NCBI RefSeq assembly: GCF_000316625.1
Contig: NC_019676.1
Location: 1,661,001 to 1,725,000 of the forward strand
Reading direction: 5' to 3'
Length of the DNA: 64,000 bases
From: Nostoc sp. PCC 7107
GTDB taxonomy: Bacteria > Cyanobacteriota > Cyanobacteriia > Cyanobacteriales > Nostocaceae
Part shown: positions 45,839-56,133 of the stretch, in pieces
Position numbering within the stretch: position 1 is the first letter of the stretch
Layout of the letters: every line of letters starts with the position of its first letter
Notes under the pieces: generated by a model
Told to the model about the DNA's origin: nothing
Seen by the model: the letters and a program-made list of their open reading frames with translations, nothing else
The model's database searches: none
Program-made: the position numbers and the translations under genes

Positions 45839-45911
45839 AAAATTTTAAAGAAAATAAAGTTTTATAATTATAAATTTGAATAAGCTTATTATTTAGTTTT
45901 TACATTATACA

Positions 45912-45944
45912 AAAAGGCAAAAGAAATACATTCTTTTGCCTTTT
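45912..45944 (-). terminator. Terminator downstream of the glucosyltransferase gene
   Basis: A 14-bp stem AAAAGGCAAAAGAA / TTCTTTTGCCTTTT with a five-base loop and, on the minus strand, a following T-run. It would end the transcript of the gene at 45965-47371. Confidence 0.65.
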
Positions 45945-45964
45945 ACTTTTTAATTTTTGCCTTT

Positions 45965-47371
45965 TTAATCTCCACTACCAGAATGCACTGTCTTTACCCA
46001 TTTCAGGCGCTTTGGCCTAAAGGACATCCGGGCAGTGGTACTACTCATCACTACTAACCAGTGCAACATATATAATGTACCGCGTAGGGTTTGTAGTAGT
46101 AACACTGGATAGGTAGCAACAGTGAATTTTTGCTCTTGGCGTATCCGTCTCAGTCCGGCAAACATGCCAAAAACAGACATAGACACAGATAAGGTCGTGA
46201 CTGGGCCTAGTAGTGGTAGGCGATGCCGAGAAATTGCCATTAATAAATCTGGGATGGCAGCTGTTGGCAAGATGTACATGGTGATCATAAACATGAGCAT
46301 ATCCCAGGTTTTGCGGGTACCCATGCGGTTTTTCAGAATCAGATCCCAGTAATCTAAATAACGCTGATAGCCACCTTCTGCCCAACGGTTGCGCTGATGC
46401 CAAAGCGCGATCGCATTGGTGACACCTTCTTCTTGCACGGCTGGGGAGAATACGCACTCAATATCCCAGTTGTCTAAGTGCAAACGAAAGGTCATATCCA
46501 AGTCGTCGGTGATAGTTTCCTCGTTCCATCCACCACAACTGTCTAAGGCTGTACGTCGGACGAATTGACCGTTACCTCGCAGTTCGCCAAGTCCACCTAA
46601 AGCAATGCGCTGCTGTTGGAACCAAGTGTCCAGTGCCATTTCTGCCATCTGACCCTTAGTCCAAAAATTTTCTTTGGCGTTGGCGATCGCTTTCCGCACC
46701 TGCACCGCGCCGACTTTTTCTCTTTGAAACAAAGGTACTATCTGGAGTAGCAAGTCTGATGGCACTTGAGCATCAGCATCAAACACAGCGATAATTTCGC
46801 CTTTCGTTTGTGGCAAAACCTGATTTAAAGCTCCCGATTTACCACCACCTGCTTGGGGTGAACGCCGTAGGACTTTGAGTTTTTTGTATTGTTGTGCGAG
46901 TTCTACTAAAATTTGCGGTGTTTTATCAGTACTGTTATCGTCAATTATCCAGACTTCATATTGCCCATCTGGATATTCCAGACTGCAAAGACTCTTGACT
47001 AATTTACCAATTACCGCTTCCTCATTTTTTGCAGCTACTAACAAAGATACAGAGGGTAATTCGCCCTGCATTTCTTTTTGATAGCGGCGGGGTCTAGAAA
47101 ATACCACTACTAGGGCATGAAGTCCCATAATTGTGGTCAATCCTAGGACAAATATATAAGCCCAAGAAGCTAAGTGTAGAGCGATCGTTCCACTCCAAAC
47201 TATTGACAATACCAGAGCGGCTTTACGTCTACGTCCTTGAAACCGGGATGGTTGAGACAAATTATTTGTCTCAACTAATGACTCTTCCGTAGCTGATAGG
47301 TCAACTAACAGAGAATCAAGCGGGTCAAGCTCTTTGTATGAATCGTTTTCAGGCCAGGAGTTCGCTGGCAT
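45965..47371 (-). CDS. mgdA: Family 2 glycosyltransferase, probable glucosyldiacylglycerol synthase
   Basis: A 468-residue GT2 enzyme. Cytoplasmic N-terminus, two membrane helices (about 50-90), the catalytic domain with IIDDNSTD, FDADAQ, ITDDLDM and the QRNRW (Q..RW) motif, and three to four C-terminal helices. The arrangement fits cyanobacterial beta-monoglucosyldiacylglycerol synthase (Sll1377 type), which makes the precursor of MGDG, the main thylakoid lipid. A cellulose-synthase-like role is the alternative. It is a single gene with its own terminator. Confidence 0.75.
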   Translation of the reverse strand: MPANSWPENDSYKELDPLDSLLVDLSATEESLVETNNLSQPSRFQGRRRKAALVLSIVWSGTIALHLASWAYIFVLGLTTIMGLHALVVVFSRPRRYQKEMQGELPSVSLLVAAKNEEAVIGKLVKSLCSLEYPDGQYEVWIIDDNSTDKTPQILVELAQQYKKLKVLRRSPQAGGGKSGALNQVLPQTKGEIIAVFDADAQVPSDLLLQIVPLFQREKVGAVQVRKAIANAKENFWTKGQMAEMALDTWFQQQRIALGGLGELRGNGQFVRRTALDSCGGWNEETITDDLDMTFRLHLDNWDIECVFSPAVQEEGVTNAIALWHQRNRWAEGGYQRYLDYWDLILKNRMGTRKTWDMLMFMITMYILPTAAIPDLLMAISRHRLPLLGPVTTLSVSMSVFGMFAGLRRIRQEQKFTVATYPVLLLQTLRGTLYMLHWLVVMSSTTARMSFRPKRLKWVKTVHSGSGD

Positions 47372-47892
47372 AGTTTATTTAATGCAATACCAGTATTTTT
47401 CTACACCCATAAATAAGCTGGGAATTATTTAACGTCAAACATCCACTCTGCTATCTGTGTTTATCTGCTGCATCAACAACAAGTTGCCTTGGGATGGCAA
47501 CTCTAAATTAAGCAAAGCAATCGCAAGATAGGCACAGCTTATAGTTGTGAGACATTGCAATCAGCGCGTTTATTACCTAAATAGTAGGTTTTTTTGCCGC
47601 TACTGCCCCAGCTTTGAGAAAAGCTAATGCAGCCTTATTGTAACCGAAATTTTAATATTTCTTAGTAGTAACTTTTGTATTGCTATCACAAAGTCAAAAC
47701 TAAAAAGACAAAATGCAAAGAATTACTTATTTTTTGTTTACGTAAATTAATATTTTTTTTGCACTATGGCATGTTTTGACCCGTCCTCTTCAGACTAGTT
47801 CCTTTGTAGTGTGTATTACAGCTATTTTTTTGGGAATACTATTGACAACTACTAATATCCCCAGTTTCAACTAACTTGAGGAATATTCAACA
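47372..47892. other. Intergenic region upstream of the EbsA-like gene
   Basis: About 520 bases with no convincing gene. It is AT-rich, with T-runs (47751-47760 and 47826-47832), and should contain the divergent promoters of the glycosyltransferase and EbsA-like genes. No operator was recognised. Confidence 0.5.
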
Positions 47893-48267
47893 ATGTCTAT
47901 TGAGCAACTACAGCCTGCCACTCAGCAGCAAGCAAGCGTCTATTTGCCGTATATTCAGGGTACAAAACGGAATTTCTTGCCCTATGCCATCAGTCTCTAT
48001 CAAAAAGGCATTGTCGAGGGACACCGCAAAATAGAAGCCAGTGACAATATTCCCTTTGTGGCTTCCTGGAATGTGGCCACCCTGCCTTCAGACTTGACAC
48101 GCTGCCGAATGCAGTTTGATGGTAATGCTGATCTCAATTATGAAGTGATGATGGCCAGCTTTGAGTTTATTGGTTTTTTAATTGAATTAATGGACAATTA
48201 TAAACGTTATCGGGTGACTGACTTTTCCCAATCATTTTACCGAAAGTTGCTGCGTATTGATGAATAA
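47893..48267 (+). CDS. Small conserved protein, EbsA-like (type IV pilus factor)
   Basis: A 124-residue soluble protein conserved in cyanobacteria. Its pattern (YIQGTKRNFLPYAISLYQKG, then ASWNVATLPSDLTRCRMQFDG) resembles EbsA, a small protein needed for type IV pilus assembly and biofilm suppression in Synechococcus. The assignment is from memory of the family and is not certain. A TTGAGGAA ribosome site precedes the ATG. A hairpin follows the stop. Confidence 0.55.
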   Translation: MSIEQLQPATQQQASVYLPYIQGTKRNFLPYAISLYQKGIVEGHRKIEASDNIPFVASWNVATLPSDLTRCRMQFDGNADLNYEVMMASFEFIGFLIELMDNYKRYRVTDFSQSFYRKLLRIDE

Positions 48268-48317
48268 AACAATTCCCTGAAAGTCTAGGTTATGGGATAG
48301 CAAGGGAAATTGTTTTC
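48266..48317 (+). terminator. Terminator after the EbsA-like gene
   Basis: AAACAATTCCCT pairs with AGGGAAATTGTTT (one bulge) followed by a TTTTCCCTT tract. Likely transcription end. Confidence 0.5.
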
Positions 48318-48703
48318 CCTTGAACCTAGCTCAGGTATTGGTTATTGCAAACATTGAGATATAGTCTATTTCATAGACTTAGCATCAAGCCTAAAACAGT
48401 TAAAGCATTATTTTAAATACCCAGTAGTTAGTAACTTTCTAGAATAAATACTGTGAATAAAAGCTATTTTTTTAACCAAAAAAATGTTAATTCTCAAAAA
48501 CTATGCTCACTAAGAGCGTAAGTCTTTTGCTGGAACAAACTAAAATTAGGAAACACCTAGTACGTCACAGCGGAAATAGGCAGACCATTGGAAATGGGTA
48601 AAAGCTTGCGTTATGAGTATTCTTTCTTTTTACTTTTGCCTTTTTACTTTTGCCTTGTTGTACTAGCTGGGTTCTACTTCCTTTTGAATTTAGGAGTGCA
48701 TGT
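48318..48703. other. Intergenic region with TTTACTTTTGCC repeats
   Basis: About 385 bases without a gene. Near 48624-48655 two copies of TTTTTACTTTTGCC form a short tandem tract, just upstream of the DRTGG gene. Related tracts occur near 44960 and 45945. Confidence 0.5.
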
Positions 48704-49798
48704 GTGCCAAAATCTGCTAAACATCTGCTGATTGGATCAACCGAAACTTATAGCGGAAAATCTGCAACAGTTTTGGGTTTGTCTTATCAGCTACAGCAAA
48801 AAGGGCTGGATATAGCCTACGGTAAACCGCTGGGAACTTGTTTGAGAACATCTGGCGGCACCATAGTTGAAGAAGATGTCCAGTTTATTGCTTCAAGCCT
48901 TAACCTAGCAGCAAACCGCATTGCGCCTACAATGCTGGCTTTAGATGAAGTCAGTGTCCAGAAACGTTTAAGCGGCGAAGATAACAATAATTATCGGCAG
49001 TTGCTAGTACAGCAATATTTGCAAGTTGCTCGCGGAGATTTAGTCTTACTGGAGGGGCCAGGCAATTTAACAGAAGGGCATTTATTTGATTTATCGACTT
49101 TACAAGTAGCAGAAGAATTAGATGCTGCTGTTTTGTTGGTAACTCGTTACAACTCGTTACTGTCCCTAGATGCTTTATTAGCGGCGAGAGAGCGTGTAGG
49201 CGATCGCTTGGTTGGTGTTGTCCTCAATGATATTCCAGCCAAGGAATTAGAAATTGTCAAAAATCTTGTTAGTCCGTTTTTAGAACAGCAAGGTATAGCC
49301 GTACTAGGAACACTACCAAAAAATGACTTACTGCGAAGTGTCAGCGTGGGTGAACTAGTAAACCAGTTAAAAGCTGAAGTTCTCTGTCGCAGCGATCGCT
49401 TAGATTTGATGGTAGAAAGTTTGGCAATTGGCGCAATGAACGTCAATGCAGCCGTCAAGTATTTCCGCAAACGGCGTAACATGGCAGTAGTCACAGGAGG
49501 CGATCGGGTAGAAATTCAACAAGCAGCTTTAGAAACCTCAACCCAATGTCTGATCCTCACAGGACAATTACCACCCCCGCAATTTATTCTCAGCCGTGCT
49601 GAAGAACTAGAAATTCCGATTTTGTCCGTTGACTTAGATACCCTCACAACTGTAGAAATTGTTGACCGGACTTTTGGTCAAGTCCGCGTCCACGAACCGA
49701 TTAAGGTACAGTGCATCCGCCAGTTGATGAATGAGCATTTTGACATTGAGCGTCTATTACTTAAACTTGGCTTAAGTCCAGCAGCAACATTGTCCTAG
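48704..49798 (+). CDS. Phosphotransacetylase-like protein (BioD-like P-loop plus DRTGG)
   Basis: About 364 residues from a GTG start with TAGGAG seven bases upstream; an ATG 54 bases upstream lacks this. The N-terminal dethiobiotin-synthetase-like P-loop domain (about 1-215, GSTETYSGKSATVLGL) is followed by a DRTGG domain (MVESLAIGAMNVNAAVKYF). This corresponds to the N-terminal part of long phosphotransacetylases without the catalytic acyltransferase, so it is probably regulatory or ligand-sensing rather than an acetyltransferase. The family is common in cyanobacteria, with function unproven. Confidence 0.75.
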   Translation: MPKSAKHLLIGSTETYSGKSATVLGLSYQLQQKGLDIAYGKPLGTCLRTSGGTIVEEDVQFIASSLNLAANRIAPTMLALDEVSVQKRLSGEDNNNYRQLLVQQYLQVARGDLVLLEGPGNLTEGHLFDLSTLQVAEELDAAVLLVTRYNSLLSLDALLAARERVGDRLVGVVLNDIPAKELEIVKNLVSPFLEQQGIAVLGTLPKNDLLRSVSVGELVNQLKAEVLCRSDRLDLMVESLAIGAMNVNAAVKYFRKRRNMAVVTGGDRVEIQQAALETSTQCLILTGQLPPPQFILSRAEELEIPILSVDLDTLTTVEIVDRTFGQVRVHEPIKVQCIRQLMNEHFDIERLLLKLGLSPAATLS

Positions 49799-49882
49799 CC
49801 AGAACAAAACGACCCAAGATGCCAGTTAGCTATGCAGCTAAAAGTTGTGTTTTTGCTTCAAAACTAGCATTCGTCATGGTAC

Positions 49883-50314
49883 TCAGTGTCTTTCTTCAGC
49901 CAGCTTGCGGAGTTTATCCATCACTTCTGGTAACACTTTTTGAAATTTTCGACCTAATAGGTTGCTGAATAAAAAAGACAAAAGACCAGTGAACGAAATC
50001 TCATGTGTAAAGAATGTACCGCTTTGGTTTACGGTGAGATAACGTCTAACGTTGAGCTTGCATAAAGGCAACTGAGTGGTAAATGTATAGCTCTTTTTTG
50101 ACTCGAATTCCGAGATAAAAAACACAGACACAGGAGCATTCTTGGGTTTTAGCTTTCCTTTAGCACATAGGGTGAAATCTCCTTCAATAGATGCGAACTC
50201 TAGTTCTGTATCCCATTTTTGCCAGTTATTCACATCAACCCATATCTCCCAGATTTTTTCCGGTGCGGCGTTGGTTGTGACTGTATGACTGAATTTCATA
50301 TTTTCCAAAAACAC
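49883..50314 (-). CDS. SRPBCC-family protein
   Basis: A 143-residue START/Bet-v1-like protein (NAAPEKIWEIWVDVNNWQKW is the typical opening; EISFTGLLSFLFSNLLG and the final helix also fit). Such proteins bind hydrophobic ligands. The exact role is unknown. A second in-frame ATG (MKFSHTV) five codons downstream is a possible start. It is convergent with the gene at 48704. Confidence 0.75.
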   Translation of the reverse strand: MFLENMKFSHTVTTNAAPEKIWEIWVDVNNWQKWDTELEFASIEGDFTLCAKGKLKPKNAPVSVFFISEFESKKSYTFTTQLPLCKLNVRRYLTVNQSGTFFTHEISFTGLLSFLFSNLLGRKFQKVLPEVMDKLRKLAEERH

Positions 50315-50548
50315 GTAGATGTGGTGAATTTCGCATTCAGGCTACCTCACTCATCCCGGAGGGGTCAATAAGTCCAGAGTCCAAAAAAAGGCTGATTTTG
50401 ACCATTGATCATTGACTATTTACACAAGTATCCAGCTACTTAGTTAAATAATTCCAAAAATTGTAGCAATCTCTAACTTCATCTAGCTTCCTACCTACAC
50501 TCTGTTTGGTAAGATATCTAGGTCGTTAAATTCTAATTAATTCTATCT

Positions 50549-51052
50549 TTGAGCCAGTCAATAGACCTAATTAACCTTGATACATTGGCGCAAGAACTGG
50601 CGACAATTCAGCAAACAGGTTCTAAGCGAATCGCTTTGCTGGGTTCTCGTCATGTGCCGATTACGCATCAAAATCTGATTGAAATGATGACATACGCTTT
50701 GGTGTTATCAGGCAATCGAATTATTACCTCTGGGGCTACAGGAACGAATTCAGCCGCCATCAAGGGCGCAATGCGGGCTGATCCCAATTTGCTAACTGTG
50801 ATTCTGCCCCAAAGCTTGGAACGCCAGCCTTTAGAATCTCGGCAGCAGTTAGAACAGGTAATGCACTTGGTCGAAAATCCTAGTAATGATAACCTGTCTC
50901 TGGCTGAAGCTAGTTACATCTGTAACAAAGAGATTGTCTCGCGTTGTCAGCAATTAATTTGTTTTGCTTTTCATGACAGTCGCACTCTGCTACAAACCTG
51001 TGGAGATGCTGAAGAACAAAGAAAAGTAGTAACTTTGTTTTACTTTGATTAG
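50549..51052 (+). CDS. Rossmann-fold protein related to DprA/lysine-decarboxylase-like proteins
   Basis: A 167-residue protein with KRIALLGSRHVPITHQNLIE and NRIITSGATGTNSAAIKGAM, a Rossmann-type nucleotide-binding pattern close to the DprA/Smf and LOG-like families. The start appears to be TTG, with no clear ribosome site; no closer ATG precedes the conserved part. It could bind DNA or a nucleotide. The evidence does not go further. Confidence 0.65.
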   Translation: MSQSIDLINLDTLAQELATIQQTGSKRIALLGSRHVPITHQNLIEMMTYALVLSGNRIITSGATGTNSAAIKGAMRADPNLLTVILPQSLERQPLESRQQLEQVMHLVENPSNDNLSLAEASYICNKEIVSRCQQLICFAFHDSRTLLQTCGDAEEQRKVVTLFYFD

Positions 51053-51059
51053 TCATTTA

Positions 51060-51146
51060 TCCGTTGTCATTTGTCCTTTGTCATTTGCAATTTACTAATG
51101 ACCAATGACCAATGACTAATGACTAATAACTATGGACTATTAACTA
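51060..51146. repeat. Inverted heptamer tract (TGTCATT / AATGACC)
   Basis: Alternating TTTGTCATTTGTC units followed by ACTAATGACCAATGACCAATG, potentially forming an imperfect hairpin between the Rossmann-fold and MAPEG genes. Confidence 0.7.
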
Positions 51147-51542
51147 ATGACTATTTTTTTGTACTGTATTGCAGCGGCGGCTATATTGATTTATCTGCCG
51201 TTTTTGGTGGTTGGTTATGCCCGTGTCAGTGTGGGATATGATATTTCCGCGCCTCGCGCTATGTTTGATAAATTGCCACCTTATGCTCAAAGAGCGACTT
51301 GGGCGCATCAAAATTCTTTTGAAACATTTATGATTTTTGCTGTTGCAGCACTGATGGCCTATATAACTCAGGTTAATTCTCCTGTGGCTATGGTGGCGGC
51401 GATCGCTTTTGTGGTGGCGCGTTTGCTATACTCTATCTTCTATATTTTGAATATACCGCTTTTGAGATCGTTGATGTTTGCTATTGGTTCTTTGGGTTCT
51501 GCAACTCTCTTCTTCTTTAGCATCCTGCAAGCAAATAATTAA
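51147..51542 (+). CDS. MAPEG-family membrane protein
   Basis: A 131-residue integral membrane protein with four predicted helices (about 3-24, 55-75, 80-95, 108-127) and the MAPEG pattern RATWAHQNSFETFMIFAVAAL. MAPEG proteins include glutathione transferases and peroxidases of lipid metabolism. The bacterial members have unknown substrates. It is a single-gene unit with heptamer repeats upstream. Confidence 0.85.
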   Translation: MTIFLYCIAAAAILIYLPFLVVGYARVSVGYDISAPRAMFDKLPPYAQRATWAHQNSFETFMIFAVAALMAYITQVNSPVAMVAAIAFVVARLLYSIFYILNIPLLRSLMFAIGSLGSATLFFFSILQANN

Positions 51543-51612
51543 AATCAGGGAAGAGGAGAGATAATACCAATTACCAATTGACTCATCCACAATCCCAAAT
51601 TCAACATTTTCT

Positions 51613-52104
51613 ATGGCTTCAACTTACTCCTTTGACATTGTGAGCGATTTTGATCGACAAGAATTAGTTAACGCTGTTGATCAAGTTGTCCGAGATATTA
51701 CCAGTCGATACGACCTGAAAGATACTAAAACTACGGTTGAGTTAGGTGAAACAACGGTTACTGTGAATACAGACAGTGAATTTACCCTAGATTCTGTACA
51801 CAACATTTTGCGAGAAAAGGCTGCCAAGCGTAATCTCTCTCAGAAAATTTTTGACTTTGGCAAAGTTGAATCTGCTAGTGGTAATCGTGTACGTCAAGAA
51901 ATTACCCTCAAAAAAGGTATCAGCCAAGATATCGCCAAGCAAATTTCTAAATTGATTCGTGATGAATTTAAAAAGGTACAAGCTTCAATTCAAGGTGATG
52001 CTGTACGAGTTTCTGCAAAATCAAAAGATGATTTGCAAGTTGTCATCCAACGGCTAAAACAAGAAGACTATCCAGTTGCATTACAATTTACAAATTATCG
52101 TTAG
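51613..52104 (+). CDS. YajQ-family nucleotide-binding protein
   Basis: A 163-residue YajQ/UPF0234 protein: [20 protein letters not shown] start, two ferredoxin-like halves, and [21 protein letters not shown]. Family members bind nucleotides, including cyclic di-GMP in some species, and act as regulators. Full length. A terminator follows. Confidence 0.9.
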   Translation: MASTYSFDIVSDFDRQELVNAVDQVVRDITSRYDLKDTKTTVELGETTVTVNTDSEFTLDSVHNILREKAAKRNLSQKIFDFGKVESASGNRVRQEITLKKGISQDIAKQISKLIRDEFKKVQASIQGDAVRVSAKSKDDLQVVIQRLKQEDYPVALQFTNYR

Positions 52105-52135
52105 AAAATGCCTCAATTTAGTTAAAGTTTTTCCC

Positions 52136-52182
52136 ATAAACTGCCAGCGAGTTTTTGTTTGTTGGCAGTTTATTTTATTTTC
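52136..52182 (+). terminator. Terminator after yajQ
   Basis: ATAAACTGCCA pairs with TGGCAGTTTAT across a 16-base loop, followed by a T-rich run. Confidence 0.75.
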
Positions 52183-52294
52183 AACGCCAAGATAAGCAGA
52201 AGGCAGGAGGCAGAAAGCAGGAGTAAAAGTCTTACTATTCCTGGCATTCAAGCTTCCAAATTGTCCTAACATATCTGACTACCGCTATACATCT

Positions 52295-53833
52295 TTATAG
52301 AGAATTTGTAGAAGAATTAATATTGTACTTCCTCTGCCGTCTCAGCGGATTCATCCACACTTCTAATTTGCTAAATACTTGGGAAGAAAGTAGTGTCAAA
52401 CACAAATAAACTAAAGCTATACCGGCATAAATTTCAAAGGCGCGATAGTTACCAGCAATAATCAGTTGTCCTTTACGTAGCAATTCTTCAAAACCGATAA
52501 CTGAAACCAAGCTGGTATCTTTTAATAAACTAATAAATTCATTACCCAAAGGTGGAATCATCCGCCGGAAAGCTTGGGGAAAAATTACATAGCCCATAGT
52601 TTCTGTTGCACTTAAACCGAGTGATTGCGCTGCTTCGGTTTGCCCTGGTTCAATAGATTGAATCCCCGCACGGACAATTTCGGCAATATAGGCGGCGCTA
52701 TTTAAACTTAAAGCGAATACTCCCGCAACTAAGGGGTTAAAGTTTAAGGTAAAACCAAGTTGTTGAGCAAGTGCTGGTATGCCAAAATAAATCATAAAAA
52801 TCTGTACCAGCAAAGGCGTTCCGCGAAAGAAATCTATATATGCTCTTGCTAACCAACGTACAGGTTTAATCAGAGAAAGGCGAACAATTCCTATTAGGGA
52901 ACCACCAACTAAACCCAGCACAACAGAAAGAATTGTTAATTGCAGTGTTACCAATGCACCTTGTAAAAGTAAGGGAAAAGCCCGCCAAATTATACTTAAG
53001 GATGTGAATAAATTAGCTTTATTTCCATTAGCCTGATTTTTAAAAGGAGACTTAGCGGGTAATAATGGTGGTTCTGCTTTAAACCATTTTTTGTAGATTT
53101 GGAAATACTCGCCATTTTTGAGAACTCTATCTAAACCATCATTAATGAGTGTTAAATGAGGCGAGTTTTTCGCTGTGGCAATTCCATAATATTCTTCTGT
53201 GAGTAATTGCTGAATGATTTTAATTCCTTGCAAGTTACCTGTATTAATGGCATATAAAGTTACAGGTGCATCGTTAATTACTGCATCCACATTACCATTC
53301 AGTAATTCTTGCAAGGCTAAAGGTGCAGAATCAAAACTGCGAATTTGCACACCGGGAATACTTTTAGCCTTTTCTGCGCCAGTTGTGCCAATTTGGACGG
53401 CTAGTTTTTTATTCTTGAGACTATCCAAACTAGTGATATCTTGATTGTTGTTACGAACTGCGATCGCTAATCCCGCTTTAAAATAAGGACGGGAAAAATC
53501 AACTGTCTGGGCGCGTTCTTTGGTAATTGTGATCGAACTAATCGCCGCATCTATAGTTTTGGCTTGGACTGCGGGGATAATGCCATCAAAAGGTATGCTT
53601 TGAAAACTTACTTTAAAATTAGCAGCAACAGCGATCGCATTCATTAAATCATAGGAAAAACCTTGCAATTTGCCGCCTGCGTCTTGAAACTCAAAGGGCG
53701 GAAACGCTGGTTCAGTTGCTATCCGCAGAGTTTTGCTAGTACTATCATTCACACTACACCCAGTTAGTAAGGCACAACTCAAACCAACTACCAACAACCA
53801 GCGCCACCAACGCCTAAAATTTAATCTAATCAT
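52295..53833 (-). CDS. Amino-acid ABC transporter: substrate-binding/permease fusion (BgtB-like)
   Basis: A 512-residue fusion. A lipoprotein-type signal ends at LLTGCSVND, a polar-amino-acid-binding domain follows (about 35-262, [14 protein letters not shown]), then a HisM/GlnP-type permease (about 285-500) with five helices and the EAA loop [17 protein letters not shown]. Fusion of binding protein and permease is the form of the cyanobacterial basic amino-acid/glutamine transporter BgtB. The ATPase gene is divergent, with only 18 bases between the starts, so both may share a promoter region. Confidence 0.88.
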   Translation of the reverse strand: MIRLNFRRWWRWLLVVGLSCALLTGCSVNDSTSKTLRIATEPAFPPFEFQDAGGKLQGFSYDLMNAIAVAANFKVSFQSIPFDGIIPAVQAKTIDAAISSITITKERAQTVDFSRPYFKAGLAIAVRNNNQDITSLDSLKNKKLAVQIGTTGAEKAKSIPGVQIRSFDSAPLALQELLNGNVDAVINDAPVTLYAINTGNLQGIKIIQQLLTEEYYGIATAKNSPHLTLINDGLDRVLKNGEYFQIYKKWFKAEPPLLPAKSPFKNQANGNKANLFTSLSIIWRAFPLLLQGALVTLQLTILSVVLGLVGGSLIGIVRLSLIKPVRWLARAYIDFFRGTPLLVQIFMIYFGIPALAQQLGFTLNFNPLVAGVFALSLNSAAYIAEIVRAGIQSIEPGQTEAAQSLGLSATETMGYVIFPQAFRRMIPPLGNEFISLLKDTSLVSVIGFEELLRKGQLIIAGNYRAFEIYAGIALVYLCLTLLSSQVFSKLEVWMNPLRRQRKYNINSSTNSL

Positions 53834-53851
53834 CTTTATTTATCATGGGCT

Positions 53852-54607
53852 ATGAAAAATTCTAACCCTATCATTATTTTTGAAAATATTGAAAAAAACT
53901 TTGGTTCCCTCAAAGTTCTCCAAGGAATCACAGGCGAAATTCACTCAGGGGAAGTTGTAGCGGTGATTGGTGCTTCTGGTTGTGGGAAAAGTACTTTACT
54001 GCGATGCTTCAACCGTTTAGAACGAGTTGATCACGGTTCCTTGGTAGTGAATGGAATTGAATTATCTCAATCTAACTTCAACAATCAACAACTACGTCAA
54101 CTTCGTACCCAAGTCGGGATGGTTTTTCAACAATTCAATTTGTTTCCCCATCTCAGCGTATTGGAAAATTTAACACTTGCACCGCGTAAAGTTTTAGGCA
54201 AAACTGCCAAAGAAAGCGCCCAACTCGCAGGATTATTTTTAGAAAAAGTGGGTTTATTTGATAAAGCCTCAGCTTATCCCGAACAATTATCTGGCGGACA
54301 AAAGCAAAGAGTGGCGATCGCTCGTAGTTTATGTATGAATCCCCAGATTATGCTATTTGATGAGCCTACCAGTGCCTTAGATCCTGAACTTGTGGGTGAA
54401 GTTTTACAAGTTATGCAGCAATTAGCAGCCGAGGGAATGACAATGGTAGTCGTCACCCATGAAATGCAATTTGCCAAAGAAGTTGCCCATCGGGTGATAT
54501 TTATGGATAAAGGTGTAGTAGCTGAACAAGGTACAGCTTACGAATTGATCACAAATCCCCAAAGTGATCGCCTGCGTACTTTCCTTAGCCGCCTGAGTGC
54601 TAAGTAA
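53852..54607 (+). CDS. Amino-acid ABC transporter ATPase (BgtA-like)
   Basis: A 251-residue ABC ATPase of the polar amino-acid class: Walker [11 protein letters not shown]-loop [13 protein letters not shown], signature [12 protein letters not shown], Walker [14 protein letters not shown] and H-loop VVTHEM. It energises uptake through the divergent permease fusion. Confidence 0.92.
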   Translation: MKNSNPIIIFENIEKNFGSLKVLQGITGEIHSGEVVAVIGASGCGKSTLLRCFNRLERVDHGSLVVNGIELSQSNFNNQQLRQLRTQVGMVFQQFNLFPHLSVLENLTLAPRKVLGKTAKESAQLAGLFLEKVGLFDKASAYPEQLSGGQKQRVAIARSLCMNPQIMLFDEPTSALDPELVGEVLQVMQQLAAEGMTMVVVTHEMQFAKEVAHRVIFMDKGVVAEQGTAYELITNPQSDRLRTFLSRLSAK

Positions 54608-54667
54608 GCTCAGGAATAAGGGGTACGGAGGAATAATTTATAACTTTTCACTCAGTACGCAGCACTC

Positions 54668-54919
54668 TTAAAGATATTCCCGCAAGAAATCAAACGGATC
54701 ATCTTCCCAACAAGGTTCAGGAGTCCTCAAGTGCAAATTGTTGTTGATGTCCGCTTCAATTTCGTCGCTATCTTCTCTGTCAAAAAGTTCTATCAACGCT
54801 TTCCAGTCGCGTTGTCTAAGGGAATTTAACACAGGTGCATACATTTGTAGATTGATTAGAGAGTTCACACGCAAGATTTGAGTTGGGTTCTGTAACAAAT
54901 TTGTCGCCTTGTTGGTCAA
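54668..54919 (-). CDS. Small acidic hypothetical protein
   Basis: An 83-residue acidic protein (YAPVLNSLRQRDWKALIELF, then DREDSDEIEADIN and a C-terminal FDFLREYL). No known domain. It looks like a genuine soluble cyanobacterial protein but has no visible function. Confidence 0.55.
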   Translation of the reverse strand: MTNKATNLLQNPTQILRVNSLINLQMYAPVLNSLRQRDWKALIELFDREDSDEIEADINNNLHLRTPEPCWEDDPFDFLREYL

Positions 54920-55027
54920 CCACCATATTTTAACTTGCTTAGATATAGAACAAAGTTACATTGATGGATACTAAGTAGTATTTCAAACTAAATCAACTCT
55001 CACCAGAACAAAATTGTTAAATTGCAA

Positions 55028-55699
55028 TTACTCAGTGGATTCTACGACATCAACATCAAACACATCTGCAAAACATTGCACAACATGAGGACGCACCTCT
55101 TCGCAGGTAATATCAGGAATCCATTCGGCTAAACTAGCCACTGGTTTATCTGCGATACCGCAGGGGACAATATATTGAAAGCCTGTCATATCAGGACAAA
55201 CGTTTAATGCAAAACCGTGCATGGTAATCCAACGGCTAACTTTAATGCCGATCGCTGCAACTTTGCGATGTTCTAACCATACACCAGTGAAACCAGTCAG
55301 GCGATCGCCAGTCAAACCATAAATTGCCAACACCCGAATAATCACTTCTTCCAGTTGACGCAAGTACCAATGCAAATCTTTACAATGACGTTGCAGATTT
55401 AAAATTGGATACCCCACCAGTTGACCAGGACAATGATAAGTCACTTCGCCGCCGCGCTCAACTCTGTGAACTTCAAAATTACTGTGTTCCATGTCGAACT
55501 TGAGAAATTCTGGTGTTGCTCCTTGTCCCAAAGTATAGACAGCAGGATGTTCTAGCAAGATTAGCACATCATCAAGGCTAGGGTCTTGAACACGCTCAGA
55601 AACAAGCGATCGCTGCCATGCGTGTGCATCTGTATAAGATATCAATTTTTTGTTATATAACAAACAGCGGTTGAGGAGTGGTCTATTACTACGGATCAT
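55028..55699 (-). CDS. lipB: LipB, octanoyl transferase
   Basis: About 223 residues from the ATG at 55699; a GTG 18 codons upstream is the alternative. Signature parts: [18 protein letters not shown], the lysine in [12 protein letters not shown] and the catalytic Cys in [14 protein letters not shown]. It moves octanoate from acyl-carrier protein to lipoyl domains of 2-oxoacid dehydrogenases. Full catalytic set present. Confidence 0.93.
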   Translation of the reverse strand: MIRSNRPLLNRCLLYNKKLISYTDAHAWQRSLVSERVQDPSLDDVLILLEHPAVYTLGQGATPEFLKFDMEHSNFEVHRVERGGEVTYHCPGQLVGYPILNLQRHCKDLHWYLRQLEEVIIRVLAIYGLTGDRLTGFTGVWLEHRKVAAIGIKVSRWITMHGFALNVCPDMTGFQYIVPCGIADKPVASLAEWIPDITCEEVRPHVVQCFADVFDVDVVESTE

Positions 55700-55753
55700 G
55701 CCAAAAATCAACTGAAAGAATAATGAAATATATTGCAAGTTAGATAGTTGCAC

Positions 55754-56133
55754 AAAATAATTGTCAAGCTATGCAAAGGATTTTAAAGGAACATCAAGGG
55801 AACCTGCTACAGAAAATACAAAGTGCTAGTTTGAATATATAAATAACCGCAACGGTCTTAGGAGGAATTCTCTGCAATAAGCATCACGCCAAAACAAGAG
55901 AAAAGAATGAACTGGCTGATGACTCTAAGAATTAAGATACAAGCGCAGATATCCACTGAGGATATAAATCAAGGGAACGCGTGAAAATTGAAAGCAGTAA
56001 ATTTAGAGCAAACTCAACAGTACATCAAACTACAACAAAACTTGTTTTGGCGACAGTCATAGACCTTACCGCAACTTCCTTTCTCACAAAACAAACTCAC
56101 ATCACACATCACATATAGAGCGGGAGATTTTAC
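55754..56133. other. Leader region of the hibernation-factor gene
   Basis: About 380 bases without a gene, divergent to lipB. It includes a strong AGGAGGAA at 55860 with no start codon at proper distance and a short direct GGGAG before the ATG. In cyanobacteria lrtA has a long 5-prime leader affecting mRNA stability, and this could be the same. Confidence 0.45.
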
